A stretch of DNA of 64,000 nt from Tessaracoccus lacteus (GTDB lineage: Bacteria; Actinomycetota; Actinomycetes; Propionibacteriales; Propionibacteriaceae), in the NCBI RefSeq assembly GCF_029917005.1, contig NZ_CP123967.1, positions 124,001 through 188,000 of the forward strand. The letters run 5' to 3'. This document shows positions 1 to 7,391 of this stretch, in pieces. The translations under genes and the position numbers were made by a program. A model generated the notes under the pieces. The model did not search any database. It was not told the origin of the DNA and saw only the letters and a program-made list of their open reading frames with translations. Positions within the stretch are counted from its first letter, which is position 1, and each line of letters starts with the position of its first letter.

Positions 1-355
1 GGAAGCGGGGGTCGGTCTGCACCGAAAGGCGGCCGTTGCGCCCGTTGTGCTCATCGAAGATGGGCTTGAGCAGCGCCGCAGCCTCCTTCGACATGTCCTT
101 GACGGCCTGCCAGCCGATGGCGGACTCGCCCCAGGTCGGGTGGTCCGCGGCGATCTGCTCGATGCGGGGCGCCCACACGTCGAGGTGCTGGCTGATCGTG
201 GTGTACGCGATCACCGGGTTGCACGTGGCTCCGACGCCGCCGAAGGCGATGGACTGACGCAGCTCGTCGAGGTCCGACGAGTCATTCCACAGTGCCGTTG
301 CCGTGCTCTGGGCGGCGGTCAGCAGTGGGCCGGGGGTAAAGGTGATGTCTGGCAT
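1..355 (-). CDS. Transaldolase family protein (N-terminal part, cut by window edge)
   Basis: The visible 118 residues start at an ATG preceded by AGGAG. The segment GVGATCNPVIAYTTI followed about 65 residues later by NGRLSVQTDPRF is typical of the transaldolase fold, where the first stretch is an early barrel strand and the second lies near the substrate site. The Schiff-base lysine would lie beyond the window. Transaldolases move or release three-carbon units from ketose phosphates in the cytoplasm. The gene is divergent from the GntR regulator's iolC side and lies downstream of that regulator on the same strand, with its own promoter. Its place beside iolCBDE suggests a job in inositol or inositol-like sugar breakdown rather than housekeeping pentose phosphate metabolism; this is inference. 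Family assignment is fairly secure, substrate is not. Confidence 0.8.
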   Translation of the reverse strand, partial: MPDITFTPGPLLTAAQSTATALWNDSSDLDELRQSIAFGGVGATCNPVIAYTTISQHLDVWAPRIEQIAADHPTWGESAIGWQAVKDMSKEAAALLKPIFDEHNGRNGRLSVQTDPRF

Positions 356-409
356 TCAGAGCTCCTGGTTCCAACGGTTACGGCGACGGTGCCGCGAGTC
401 GATGGACCC

Positions 410-438
410 AGTTAAGCGCAATGTCTATCCAAGGTCAA
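410..438 (-). promoter_or_regulatory. Promoter of the transaldolase gene with candidate GntR site
   Basis: On the minus strand TTGACC (433-438) is followed after 17 bases by TTAACT (410-415), a fair -35/-10 pair about 55 bases upstream of the start codon. Between them lies GGATAGACATTGC, which resembles the motif found at the iolC, importer and alcohol dehydrogenase promoters. Confidence 0.45.
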
Positions 439-477
439 GTATTTGTGTGTACATATACCGAGCGAAGCGGCCGGGGC

Positions 478-1221
478 TCAGCTCGTGAACAGCGAGAAGC
501 GGAACGAGTAGCGGCTCGGCCGGTAGACATGGTTGCCCACCTCGACGGCCCGACCCTCAGCCGTGCGGCCGACTCGGTGCATGGTCAGAAGCGGGGCGCC
601 GGCCTCCTCGCCCAGCGTCTTGGCCTCCTCCGCGGTGGCGCCCCGGGCGCCGATCTCCTGCGTGGCCGCCGCGATGGAGATGCCGTGGTCGGCCAGGCAC
701 TGGTAGAGGCCCTTGCTGCCGAGGTCCTGCCACGTCGGGGCGATGTCCAACGGGATGAGGTTCTTGAGGATCGCCAGCGGATGGTCGTCGGCGAACCGCA
801 GGCGGCTCACCTCGAGAACGCCCTCGTCGGGGCCGAGCCCGAGTTGCTCCGCCTCGAGCGGTGTGGCCTCGCGCACCTGGTAGTTCAGCACGCGCGTGGT
901 GGGCGCGAAGCCTGCCTCGACAAGGTCCTCGTTCAACGACGACAGCTTCATCGGCCGGTGCACGTGTGGCGGGGTGACCCGCGTGCCGACGCCGCGGCGT
1001 CGGGAGAGCAGTCCTTTGTTTGCGAGCTCCTGCAGGGCGCGGCGCGCGGTCGGCCTTGCCACGTCCAGCCGGCTCGCCATCGAGACCTCGTCCTCGATCA
1101 TGGATCCGGCGGAGAGCTCCCCGGACAGGATCGCTGCCTCGATGGGGGCGGCGATCTGCTCGTACAGGGGTGTGGCCGACGCGCGATCGATCACGATGCG
1201 CGGCGCGTAGATGTCTTCCAT
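478..1221 (-). CDS. GntR/HutC-family transcriptional regulator, likely inositol regulator
   Basis: A 247-residue protein. An upstream ATG 22 codons earlier is possible, but the start chosen here has GGGGGAGA just before it and begins MEDIYAPRIVIDR, directly ahead of the GntR winged helix (PLYEQIAAPIEAAILSGEL, then the recognition helix around RLDVARPTARRALQEL). The C-terminal two thirds match the UTRA ligand-binding fold of the HutC subgroup (PLEAEQLGL, VSRLRFADDHPLAI and a YRPSRYSF ending). Such repressors bind short imperfect palindromes and are released by a sugar or sugar phosphate. Placed between the transaldolase and iolCBDE, it probably controls both. Ligand unknown; an inositol pathway intermediate is likely by context. 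Confidence 0.85.
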   Translation of the reverse strand: MEDIYAPRIVIDRASATPLYEQIAAPIEAAILSGELSAGSMIEDEVSMASRLDVARPTARRALQELANKGLLSRRRGVGTRVTPPHVHRPMKLSSLNEDLVEAGFAPTTRVLNYQVREATPLEAEQLGLGPDEGVLEVSRLRFADDHPLAILKNLIPLDIAPTWQDLGSKGLYQCLADHGISIAAATQEIGARGATAEEAKTLGEEAGAPLLTMHRVGRTAEGRAVEVGNHVYRPSRYSFRFSLFTS

Positions 1222-1305
1222 GGGTCTCCCCCTGCCGGTGGTGCGCGACCGGGGGGCGTCGCTGGCCAGGTCCGGTGCGATCCACACTATACAGGCAATA
1301 CTCCT

Positions 1306-1353
1306 TGCATGTCAGTACAAAGAGTTGACCATGTGAGTCCCATTTGGCAGACT
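1306..1353 (+). promoter_or_regulatory. iolC operon promoter region and candidate operator
   Basis: Minus-strand TTTGTACTGACATGCA at 1306-1321 matches the motif at the importer and alcohol dehydrogenase promoters. It is followed by TTGACC (1325-1330), 17 bases and CAGACT (1348-1353), a weak -10. The GntR gene is divergent, so the region may serve both directions. Confidence 0.4.
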
Positions 1354-1378
1354 GGCGGCGACATAGGAGGTCGTCAAA

Positions 1379-2356
1379 GTGGATGACTCGCAGGTTCCGC
1401 AGGTGCTGGTCGTCGGTCGATGCAGCGTTGACCTGTACCCGTTCGAGGTGGGCGTGCGCCTGGAGGACGTCGCGTCCTTCGGCAAGTACCTCGGCGGCTC
1501 CGCGACCAACGTCGCCGTCGCCTGCGCCCGCTACGGGCACCGCGTCACCGCGCTGACGGGAGTGGGGGACGATCCCTTCGGTCGGTTCGTCGTCAACGAG
1601 CTCGAGCGCTTCGGGGTCGACGCATCCCACGTCGTCGTGAACCGCCGCTTCAACACCCCCGTCACGTTCTGCGAGATCTTCCCGCCCGAGAACTTCCCCC
1701 TCTACTTCTACCGCCAGCCGACGACCCCTGACCTGGAGATTGCGCCGGGGGATCTGCCGGACCTCGACCGCTACGAGATCATCTGGCTGACCGGCACCGG
1801 CCTGGCTGTCGAGCCCTCCCGCTCCGCGCACCACGCGATCCTCGCGGCCCGCCGTGACGCGACGGTCGTGCTCGATCTTGACTACCGCGAGCGCTTCTGG
1901 ATCGGTGAGTCCACGCCTCGCCGCGTCTTCTCCGACGTCCTCGGTTCCGTCGACGTGGCCATCGGCAACGTCGAGGAGTGCCGCATCGCGACGGGGGAGG
2001 CGGAGCCTGAGCGGGCAGCAGACGCGCTCCTCGACGCCGGCGTGTCCATCGCCATCGTGAAGCAGGGGGGCTACGGAACCCTGGCGAAGAGCAGCACTGA
2101 GCGGGTCTTCGTGCCCGCGACCCACATCGACGTGCTGAACGGCCTCGGGGCGGGCGATGCCTTCGGCGGAGCCGTGTGCCACGGCCTGCTGTCGGGCTGG
2201 GAGCTTGGTGAGACAATCGCCTTCGCCTCCGCGGCCGGCGCGATCGTCGCGTCCCGCATCGCCTGCGCCCCCGCCATGCCCACCGACGACGAGGTGCGTG
2301 CGCTCATCGCGCAGCATCCGGAGGTCGCAGACGACGTCGAGGTGTGGCGCAGATGA
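1379..2356 (+). CDS. iolC: 5-dehydro-2-deoxygluconokinase
   Basis: A PfkB/ribokinase-family kinase of 325 residues that phosphorylates 5-dehydro-2-deoxy-D-gluconate in inositol catabolism. Visible motifs are GGSATN (39-44, substrate side), DLDYR (166-170) and the anion hole/catalytic GAGDAF (257-262, Asp260 as base). The start is GTG, eight bases after AGGAGG. It is the first gene of iolC-iolB-iolD-iolE and only 32 bases separate it from iolB. The length excludes the long IolC form that carries a fused aldolase-like domain, so the aldolase step must be encoded elsewhere. Confident from sequence and neighbours. Confidence 0.92.
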   Translation: MDDSQVPQVLVVGRCSVDLYPFEVGVRLEDVASFGKYLGGSATNVAVACARYGHRVTALTGVGDDPFGRFVVNELERFGVDASHVVVNRRFNTPVTFCEIFPPENFPLYFYRQPTTPDLEIAPGDLPDLDRYEIIWLTGTGLAVEPSRSAHHAILAARRDATVVLDLDYRERFWIGESTPRRVFSDVLGSVDVAIGNVEECRIATGEAEPERAADALLDAGVSIAIVKQGGYGTLAKSSTERVFVPATHIDVLNGLGAGDAFGGAVCHGLLSGWELGETIAFASAAGAIVASRIACAPAMPTDDEVRALIAQHPEVADDVEVWRR

Positions 2357-2387
2357 CCATCAATGCCCGTGTGACAAGGAGGTTCGC

Positions 2388-3275
2388 GTGAGCGACAACG
2401 ACAAGTATGTGTTCAGGGCAGGGAGCACCGAACACGGCAGGTTCGAGACCGACGTCGACCAGGCGCGAGCCGGCTGGCAGTGGTGCGCGATCCGCGTCCT
2501 CAGCCTGCGTGCCGGCGAGACGGAGGCCTTTTCCACCGGCGACGACGAGCTGCTGGTCCTGCCGCTCGAGGGCGGGTGCATCGTCGAGGTGGACGGCATC
2601 GCCTACGAGCTGGACGGCCGCGCCGAGGTGTGGACGGCCATCACGGACTACCTCTACATCCCGCGCGGCACGGACGTGACCATCTTCTCGGCCCAGGGAG
2701 GGAGGTTCGCGCTGCCAGCCTCGCGCGCGACCTCCGACCACCCGGTGCGCTACTGCCCGGCGACCGACGTCGCCACCGGCCTGCGGGGCACGGGCAACTG
2801 CTCGCGCCAGGTCAACAACTACGCCCTCGGCAACGCGGTGAGCACCTCGCATCTGCTCGTCTGCGAGGTTCTGACCCCCGGCGGCAACTGGTCGAGCTAC
2901 CCGCCGCACAAGCACGACGAGCACACCGACGTCGAGCGCGTGCTGGAGGAGATCTACTACTACGAGATCCGGCCGGGTCGAGGCGACGAGCCCGGCATGG
3001 CGCTGCAGCGCATCTACCCGTCGCCCGCCGGGGACATCGACGTCTGCACCGAGGTCCACAGCCGCGACGTCGTTGTCATGCCCTACGGGTACCACGGTCC
3101 GTCGGTCGCCGCCCCCGGCTACGACCTCTACTACCTCAACGTCATGGCCGGCCCCGCCGAGGACGCCACGTGGCTCATGACTGATGACCCCCACCACACC
3201 TGGATCCGGGACACCTGGGACGACGCCGTCGTCGACCCCCGGCTCCCCATGACCCCTCTCAACCCTCAGGAGTGA
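2388..3275 (+). CDS. iolB: 5-deoxy-glucuronate isomerase
   Basis: A 295-residue bicupin of the KduI/IolB family that converts 5-deoxy-glucuronate to 5-dehydro-2-deoxygluconate. The C-terminal cupin shows the metal motif: SSYPPHKHDEH near residue 170, E of EEIYYYEI about 20 residues on, and a late histidine in VVMPYGYHG. Start is GTG preceded by AAGGAGG (2376-2382). The downstream iolD start lies 2 bases after its stop, so the two are likely translationally coupled. Length is typical of the family. Confidence 0.92.
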   Translation: MSDNDKYVFRAGSTEHGRFETDVDQARAGWQWCAIRVLSLRAGETEAFSTGDDELLVLPLEGGCIVEVDGIAYELDGRAEVWTAITDYLYIPRGTDVTIFSAQGGRFALPASRATSDHPVRYCPATDVATGLRGTGNCSRQVNNYALGNAVSTSHLLVCEVLTPGGNWSSYPPHKHDEHTDVERVLEEIYYYEIRPGRGDEPGMALQRIYPSPAGDIDVCTEVHSRDVVVMPYGYHGPSVAAPGYDLYYLNVMAGPAEDATWLMTDDPHHTWIRDTWDDAVVDPRLPMTPLNPQE

Positions 3276-3277
3276 AC

Positions 3278-5164
3278 ATGAGCGAAACCGTGCGACTGAC
3301 CGTGGGTCAGGCGACGATCCGCTTCCTCGTCAACCAGTTCGTCGAGGTCGACGGAGAATCGAAGCGGCTCATCGCCGGCGCCTACGGCATCTTCGGCCAC
3401 GGCAACGTGGCAGGCATCGGCCAGGCGCTTCTGCAGAACGAGATCGACCCGACCCCCGACGGCGGCGAGATGCCCTACATCATGGGCCGCAACGAGCAGG
3501 GCATGGTCAATGCCGCCGCGGCGTTTGCGAAGCAGACAAACCGCCAGCAGACCTGGATGTGCACCGCCTCCATCGGGCCCGGCTCGCTGAACATGGTCAC
3601 CGGAGCCGCCGTCGCGACCTCCAACCGGCTGCCCGTCCTCCTGTTCCCCTCGGACCAGTTCGCCAGCCGCAATCCCGACCCGGTGCTGCAGCAGATCGAG
3701 GACCCGGTCTCGCTGCTGACCGCTGCGACGGACTGCTTCCGCCCGGTCTCGAAGTTCTTCGACCGCATCACCCGGCCGGAGCAGCTGATCCCGTCCCTCC
3801 TGGCGGCCATGCGCGTCCTCACGGACCCGGCGGACACGGGTGCCGTCGTCGTTGCGCTGCCGCAGGACGTGCAGGCCGAGGCGTTCGACTACCCGCAGGA
3901 GTTTTTCGCCCCGCGTACCTGGCGGATCCGTCGGCCCGCTCCCGAGCCCGTGGCGATCGAGCGCGCCGCCGAGATCATCCGCGGAGCCGAGCGGCCCCTG
4001 GTGGTCGCCGGTGGCGGCGTGGTCTACTCGCTGGCAGACGAACAGCTGCGCGCCTTCGCGTCGGCCACCGGTATCCCCGTCGCTGACACGCAGGCAGGCA
4101 AGGGTGCCATCAACTTCGACCACCCCTGCGCGGTCGGCGGTGTCGGCTCCACCGGCGCGAAGTCCGCCAACGTGCTGGCCGAGCAGGCCGACGTCGTTAT
4201 CGGCATCGGCACCCGCTACTCCGACTTCACCACGGCCTCGCACACGCAGTTCAAGAACCCGGACGTGAAGTTCGTCAACATCAACGTCGCGGCCTTCGAC
4301 GCCTACAAGAACTCCGCGGAGACCGTCGTCGCCGACGCCCGCGAGGCACTTGTCGCACTCACCGCGGCCCTGGAGGGCCACCGCGTCGCCGACGCGTACT
4401 CCCAGGAGATCGAGGAGCTGCGCGACGAGTGGGCCGCCATCACGCACGAGTGCTACCACCTGGGCCACGGCCCGCTGCCCGCGCAGACCGAGGTGTTCGG
4501 CGCCCTCAACGAGCTGATGGGCGACGACGACGTGATGATCAACGCCGCGGGCTCCATGCCCGGCGACCTGCAGTGCCTCTGGCAGGCCCGGAAGTCGTCG
4601 CAGTACCACGTCGAGTACGCCTTCTCCTGCATGGGCTACGAGATCCCGGCCGCGCTCGGCGTGAAACTCGCCAGGCCGGACTCCGAGGTCGTCGCGATCG
4701 TCGGCGACGGGACGTACCAGATGCTCCCGATGGAGCTCGCGACCATCGTCCAGGAGCGTGTCAAGGTCATCTTCGTGCTGCTCCAGAACTACGGCTTCGC
4801 GTCCATCGGCGCGCTGTCCGAGTCGCACGGGTCCCAGCGCTTCGGCACCCGCTACCGCAAGGGCGACGACCACACCGCCGACGGCGAGCTGCTGCCCGTC
4901 GACATCGCTGCGAACGCTGAGTCCTGGGGCATCACGGTGCTGCGCGTCAGCACCATTGCCGAGTTCAAGGACGCCTACGCACAGGCTGCGGCCTCCCCGA
5001 CGTCCGTGCTGATCCACATCGAGACAGATCTGATGGGCCCCAACCCGCCCGGCAGCAGCTGGTGGGAGGTCGCGATCTCCGAGGTCTCGCGGCTGGAGTC
5101 CACCCAGCGGGCCCGCGAGTGGTACGAGGGCGAGAAGCTCGCCCAGCGCCACTACCTGAACTGA
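3278..5164 (+). CDS. iolD: 3D-(3,5/4)-trihydroxycyclohexane-1,2-dione hydrolase
   Basis: A 628-residue ThDP-dependent enzyme that opens the ring of the dehydrated inosose to 5-deoxy-glucuronate. N-terminal pyrimidine-binding domain (residues about 1-190, with AYGIFGHGNVAGIGQAL), a central Rossmann-like domain, and a C-terminal ThDP/Mg domain with GDGTYQML near 476 followed by the LLQNYGFASIG segment. The ATG follows CAGGAG at the end of iolB; a GTG six bases earlier would sit inside the ribosome binding site. Length and all domains agree with IolD, so the call is secure. Confidence 0.93.
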   Translation: MSETVRLTVGQATIRFLVNQFVEVDGESKRLIAGAYGIFGHGNVAGIGQALLQNEIDPTPDGGEMPYIMGRNEQGMVNAAAAFAKQTNRQQTWMCTASIGPGSLNMVTGAAVATSNRLPVLLFPSDQFASRNPDPVLQQIEDPVSLLTAATDCFRPVSKFFDRITRPEQLIPSLLAAMRVLTDPADTGAVVVALPQDVQAEAFDYPQEFFAPRTWRIRRPAPEPVAIERAAEIIRGAERPLVVAGGGVVYSLADEQLRAFASATGIPVADTQAGKGAINFDHPCAVGGVGSTGAKSANVLAEQADVVIGIGTRYSDFTTASHTQFKNPDVKFVNINVAAFDAYKNSAETVVADAREALVALTAALEGHRVADAYSQEIEELRDEWAAITHECYHLGHGPLPAQTEVFGALNELMGDDDVMINAAGSMPGDLQCLWQARKSSQYHVEYAFSCMGYEIPAALGVKLARPDSEVVAIVGDGTYQMLPMELATIVQERVKVIFVLLQNYGFASIGALSESHGSQRFGTRYRKGDDHTADGELLPVDIAANAESWGITVLRVSTIAEFKDAYAQAAASPTSVLIHIETDLMGPNPPGSSWWEVAISEVSRLESTQRAREWYEGEKLAQRHYLN

Positions 5165-5165
5165 C

Positions 5166-5218
5166 GTCGCGCCGCCGCGACGCCATAGACCGGCCGGGGG
5201 TTCCGCGTTCCCCCGGCC
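5166..5218 (+). other. Two adjacent hairpins between iolD and iolE
   Basis: GTCGCG-CCGC-CGCGAC (5166-5181) is followed by GGCCGGGGG, a nine-base loop and CCCCCGGCC (5192-5218). There is no T tract, so this is more likely a stabilising or processing structure, or a leaky terminator, than a full stop before iolE. Confidence 0.55.
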
Positions 5219-5253
5219 ACCCTCTCCACCCCTCATCCCAAGGAGAAAACCAC

Positions 5254-6114
5254 ATGAAGATCGCCGGAGCCCCCATCTCGTGGGGCGTGTGTGAGGTCCC
5301 CGACTGGGGCTACCAGATGTCCCCCGACCGCGTCCTGACCGAGATGCAGGAGATCGGCCTGACGGCCACGGAGTTCGGCCCGCAGGGCTGGCTCCCCGTC
5401 GACGCCGTCGAGCGCGCCGAGGTCGTCGGCCGGTTCGGGCTCAAGCCCGTCGGCGCCTTCTTCCTCGCCGTGATGCACGACCCTGGCTTCGACCCGATCC
5501 CCCAGGTCAACAAGGAGCTCGACGCGTTCGAGGCCGCCGGTGGAGAGTTCCTCGTCCTGGCAGCCGATTCCGGCCGTGACGGCTACGACGACCGCCCCGT
5601 CCTAGATGAGGAGGGCTGGCAGACGCTGTTCGCCAACCTCTCGCGCATCACCGAGGTCTGCGCCGCGCGCGGCGTCACCGCCACGCTCCACCCGCACTGG
5701 GGGACCATGGTCCAGAACGTCGACGAGGTCGAGCGCGTGCTCGACAACTCCACCGTCGGGCTCTGCCTCGACACGGGCCACCTGGCCGCCGGCGGCGCCG
5801 ACGTCGTCGAGCTGGTCCGCCGCTACGCCGACCGCGTCGACATCGTGCACGCCAAGGACGTCGACAAGTCCCTGACCGACAAGCTGCTGCCGGGCGAGCT
5901 CACGTGGAGCCAGGGCATCAAGGCCGGCATGTTCACCCCGATCGGCCAGGGTGACATTGACTTCGCGACCATCGTCGGCCTCCTGAACGAGGCCGGCTTC
6001 GACGGCTACTGGGTGCTGGAGCAGGACATCATGCTCGACGAGGAGCCGCCGGCCGACGGCGGCCCCGTCGCCAACGCCAAGGCGTCCTTCGAGGCGCTGG
6101 CCGCGCTGCCCTGA
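5254..6114 (+). CDS. iolE: Inosose dehydratase-type TIM-barrel protein
   Basis: A 286-residue xylose-isomerase-like TIM barrel. IolE removes water from scyllo-inosose to give the dione used by IolD. The N-terminus GAPISWGVCEVPDWG and the following TATEFGPQGWLP are characteristic of the actinobacterial IolE group. Metal-binding Glu/Asp/His residues expected of the fold appear in HPHWGT (about 150), CLDTGH (about 170), VHAKDV (about 196) and a late VLEQD (about 257). ATG follows AAGGAG. It ends the iolCBDE operon and is followed by a strong hairpin. An inosose isomerase (IolI) is the main alternative. Confidence 0.85.
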   Translation: MKIAGAPISWGVCEVPDWGYQMSPDRVLTEMQEIGLTATEFGPQGWLPVDAVERAEVVGRFGLKPVGAFFLAVMHDPGFDPIPQVNKELDAFEAAGGEFLVLAADSGRDGYDDRPVLDEEGWQTLFANLSRITEVCAARGVTATLHPHWGTMVQNVDEVERVLDNSTVGLCLDTGHLAAGGADVVELVRRYADRVDIVHAKDVDKSLTDKLLPGELTWSQGIKAGMFTPIGQGDIDFATIVGLLNEAGFDGYWVLEQDIMLDEEPPADGGPVANAKASFEALAALP

Positions 6115-6138
6115 GCTGGGACCACGATCCGTCGCTGA

Positions 6139-6178
6139 CAAGGGACGTCCCAGGTAGATTCGCCTGGGCCGTCCCTTG
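6139..6178 (+). terminator. Strong hairpin after iolE
   Basis: CAAGGGACG, a T/C mismatch and CCCAGG pair with CCTGGG and CGTCCCTTG around an eight-base loop. No U-run follows, as is common in high-GC actinomycetes. It separates iolCBDE from the importer operon. Confidence 0.7.
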
Positions 6179-6250
6179 TGCGCCTCAGCCAGGAACACCC
6201 GCGGCGGGAGCCCGCCGTCGGGTAGATCACAAAGACGATACAAAGTAATC

Positions 6251-6287
6251 AAATGTATTGACATGGGTTCTCCGACGTTACTAACAT
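6251..6287 (+). promoter_or_regulatory. Promoter of sugar importer operon with candidate GntR operator
   Basis: TTGACA (6258-6263), 18 bases, TAACAT (6282-6287) is one of the best promoters in the window. The sequence AAATGTATTGACATGG (6251-6266) overlaps the -35 box and recurs with one change upstream of the alcohol dehydrogenase at 17 kb. TACAAAG at 6239 also occurs upstream of iolC. Confidence 0.6.
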
Positions 6288-6333
6288 GACCGATGTGGTC
6301 AAGGGTGACCCGAATCAACTTGGAGGAATTTCG

Positions 6334-7305
6334 ATGAAGAAGACTCTTCTCGCGGCACTGATGAGCACCACGCTCCTGTTCTCCGCGTGCAGCATGGGCG
6401 CGAGCGAGGACGGCTCGGGCTCGGCCAGTGGCGACGCGTCCGGCAAGGTCAAGGTCGGCGTGATCCTGAAGACCCTCTCCAGCGAGTACTGGCAGTACGT
6501 AGCGGCCGGCGTGAAGCAGGCGGAGAAGGACCTGGACGTCACGGTGTCCCTGCAGGGCCCGGCTTCCGAGACCGCCTACGACGAGCAGAACAGCATGCTC
6601 GAGACGATGCTGGCCGACAACTCGATCCAGGCCATGGTCGTCTCGCCGCTGCAGCCCGACTCTGTGGTCTCCGTGCTCGGCGACACCGAGAAGCCCATCG
6701 TGTTCGTCGACACCGACGCAGACTTCGAGAAGAAGGTCTCCTACGTCGGCACCGGCAACGAGGCGGCCGCCAAGGCCGGCGGCGAGTACGCGGCCGAGGT
6801 CGCGGGCTCCGGCGCAAAGGCCGTCTGGATCGGCGGCGTGCAGGGCAACACCACCTCCGACGAGCGCGAGGCGGGCTTCACCGCGGGCCTCGAGTCCGGC
6901 GGAGTGACCGTCACCGTCAAGCAGTACGGCGAGGGCCTCGGCGATAAGGCCGCCTCCATCATGGAGAACGTCCTGACCTCCAGCCCCGACGTCTCGGTCG
7001 TCGTCACCAACAACGACGACATGGCTGCTGGCGCCGCCCGCTCCGTCCAGGCCGCGGGCAAGGACATGACGATCGTCGGCTTCGACGGCATCAAGGCCGG
7101 CGTGCAGAACGTCATCGACGGCACCGTCACCGCCACCGTCGCCCAGGACCCGTTCAACATGGGCTACAAGTCGGTCGAGGCCGCTGTCAAGGCCGCCAAG
7201 GGCGAGACGGTCGAGTCGTTCATCGACACCGGCTCCACGGTCATCACCAAGGAGAACGCCGAGGAGTACCTGACCAAGCTCAACGACCAGCTGGCCGGCT
7301 CCTGA
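6334..7305 (+). CDS. Sugar ABC transporter substrate-binding lipoprotein (inositol/ribose type)
   Basis: A 323-residue periplasmic-binding-protein family 4 member. The signal peptide MKKTLLAALMSTTLLFSAC ends in a lipobox with Cys19 as the lipidation site, then a Ser/Gly-rich linker and the two-lobed receptor (KVKVGVILKT, VVSPLQPDS, VVVTNNDDMAAGA, IVGFDGI). The ATG follows GGAGG; an earlier ATG would precede the signal peptide wrongly. The binding protein delivers sugar to the two downstream transporter subunits. Position between iolE and the iolG-like genes makes myo-inositol or a related cyclitol the likely ligand; this is inference. Confidence 0.88.
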   Translation: MKKTLLAALMSTTLLFSACSMGASEDGSGSASGDASGKVKVGVILKTLSSEYWQYVAAGVKQAEKDLDVTVSLQGPASETAYDEQNSMLETMLADNSIQAMVVSPLQPDSVVSVLGDTEKPIVFVDTDADFEKKVSYVGTGNEAAAKAGGEYAAEVAGSGAKAVWIGGVQGNTTSDEREAGFTAGLESGGVTVTVKQYGEGLGDKAASIMENVLTSSPDVSVVVTNNDDMAAGAARSVQAAGKDMTIVGFDGIKAGVQNVIDGTVTATVAQDPFNMGYKSVEAAVKAAKGETVESFIDTGSTVITKENAEEYLTKLNDQLAGS

Positions 7306-7328
7306 CCCTTCACCCCTGACAACCGTGA

Positions 7329-7360
7329 CGCGGAGGGCCCGCCAACCAGGGCCCTCCGCG
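7329..7360 (+). other. Intra-operon hairpin after the binding-protein gene
   Basis: CGCGGAGGGCCC and GGGCCCTCCGCG form perfect 12-base arms around eight bases. Such stems commonly protect the binding-protein mRNA and lower expression of the ATPase and permease relative to it; no T tract is present. Confidence 0.65.
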
Positions 7361-7391
7361 CCCACCCAGAAGTGGCAGTAGGGAATCAATC

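Noticed and set aside
557-2317. Long minus-strand open frame opposite iolC and GntR
   Set aside because: Antisense shadow of iolC and the regulator in high-GC DNA; composition and lack of motifs argue against a gene.
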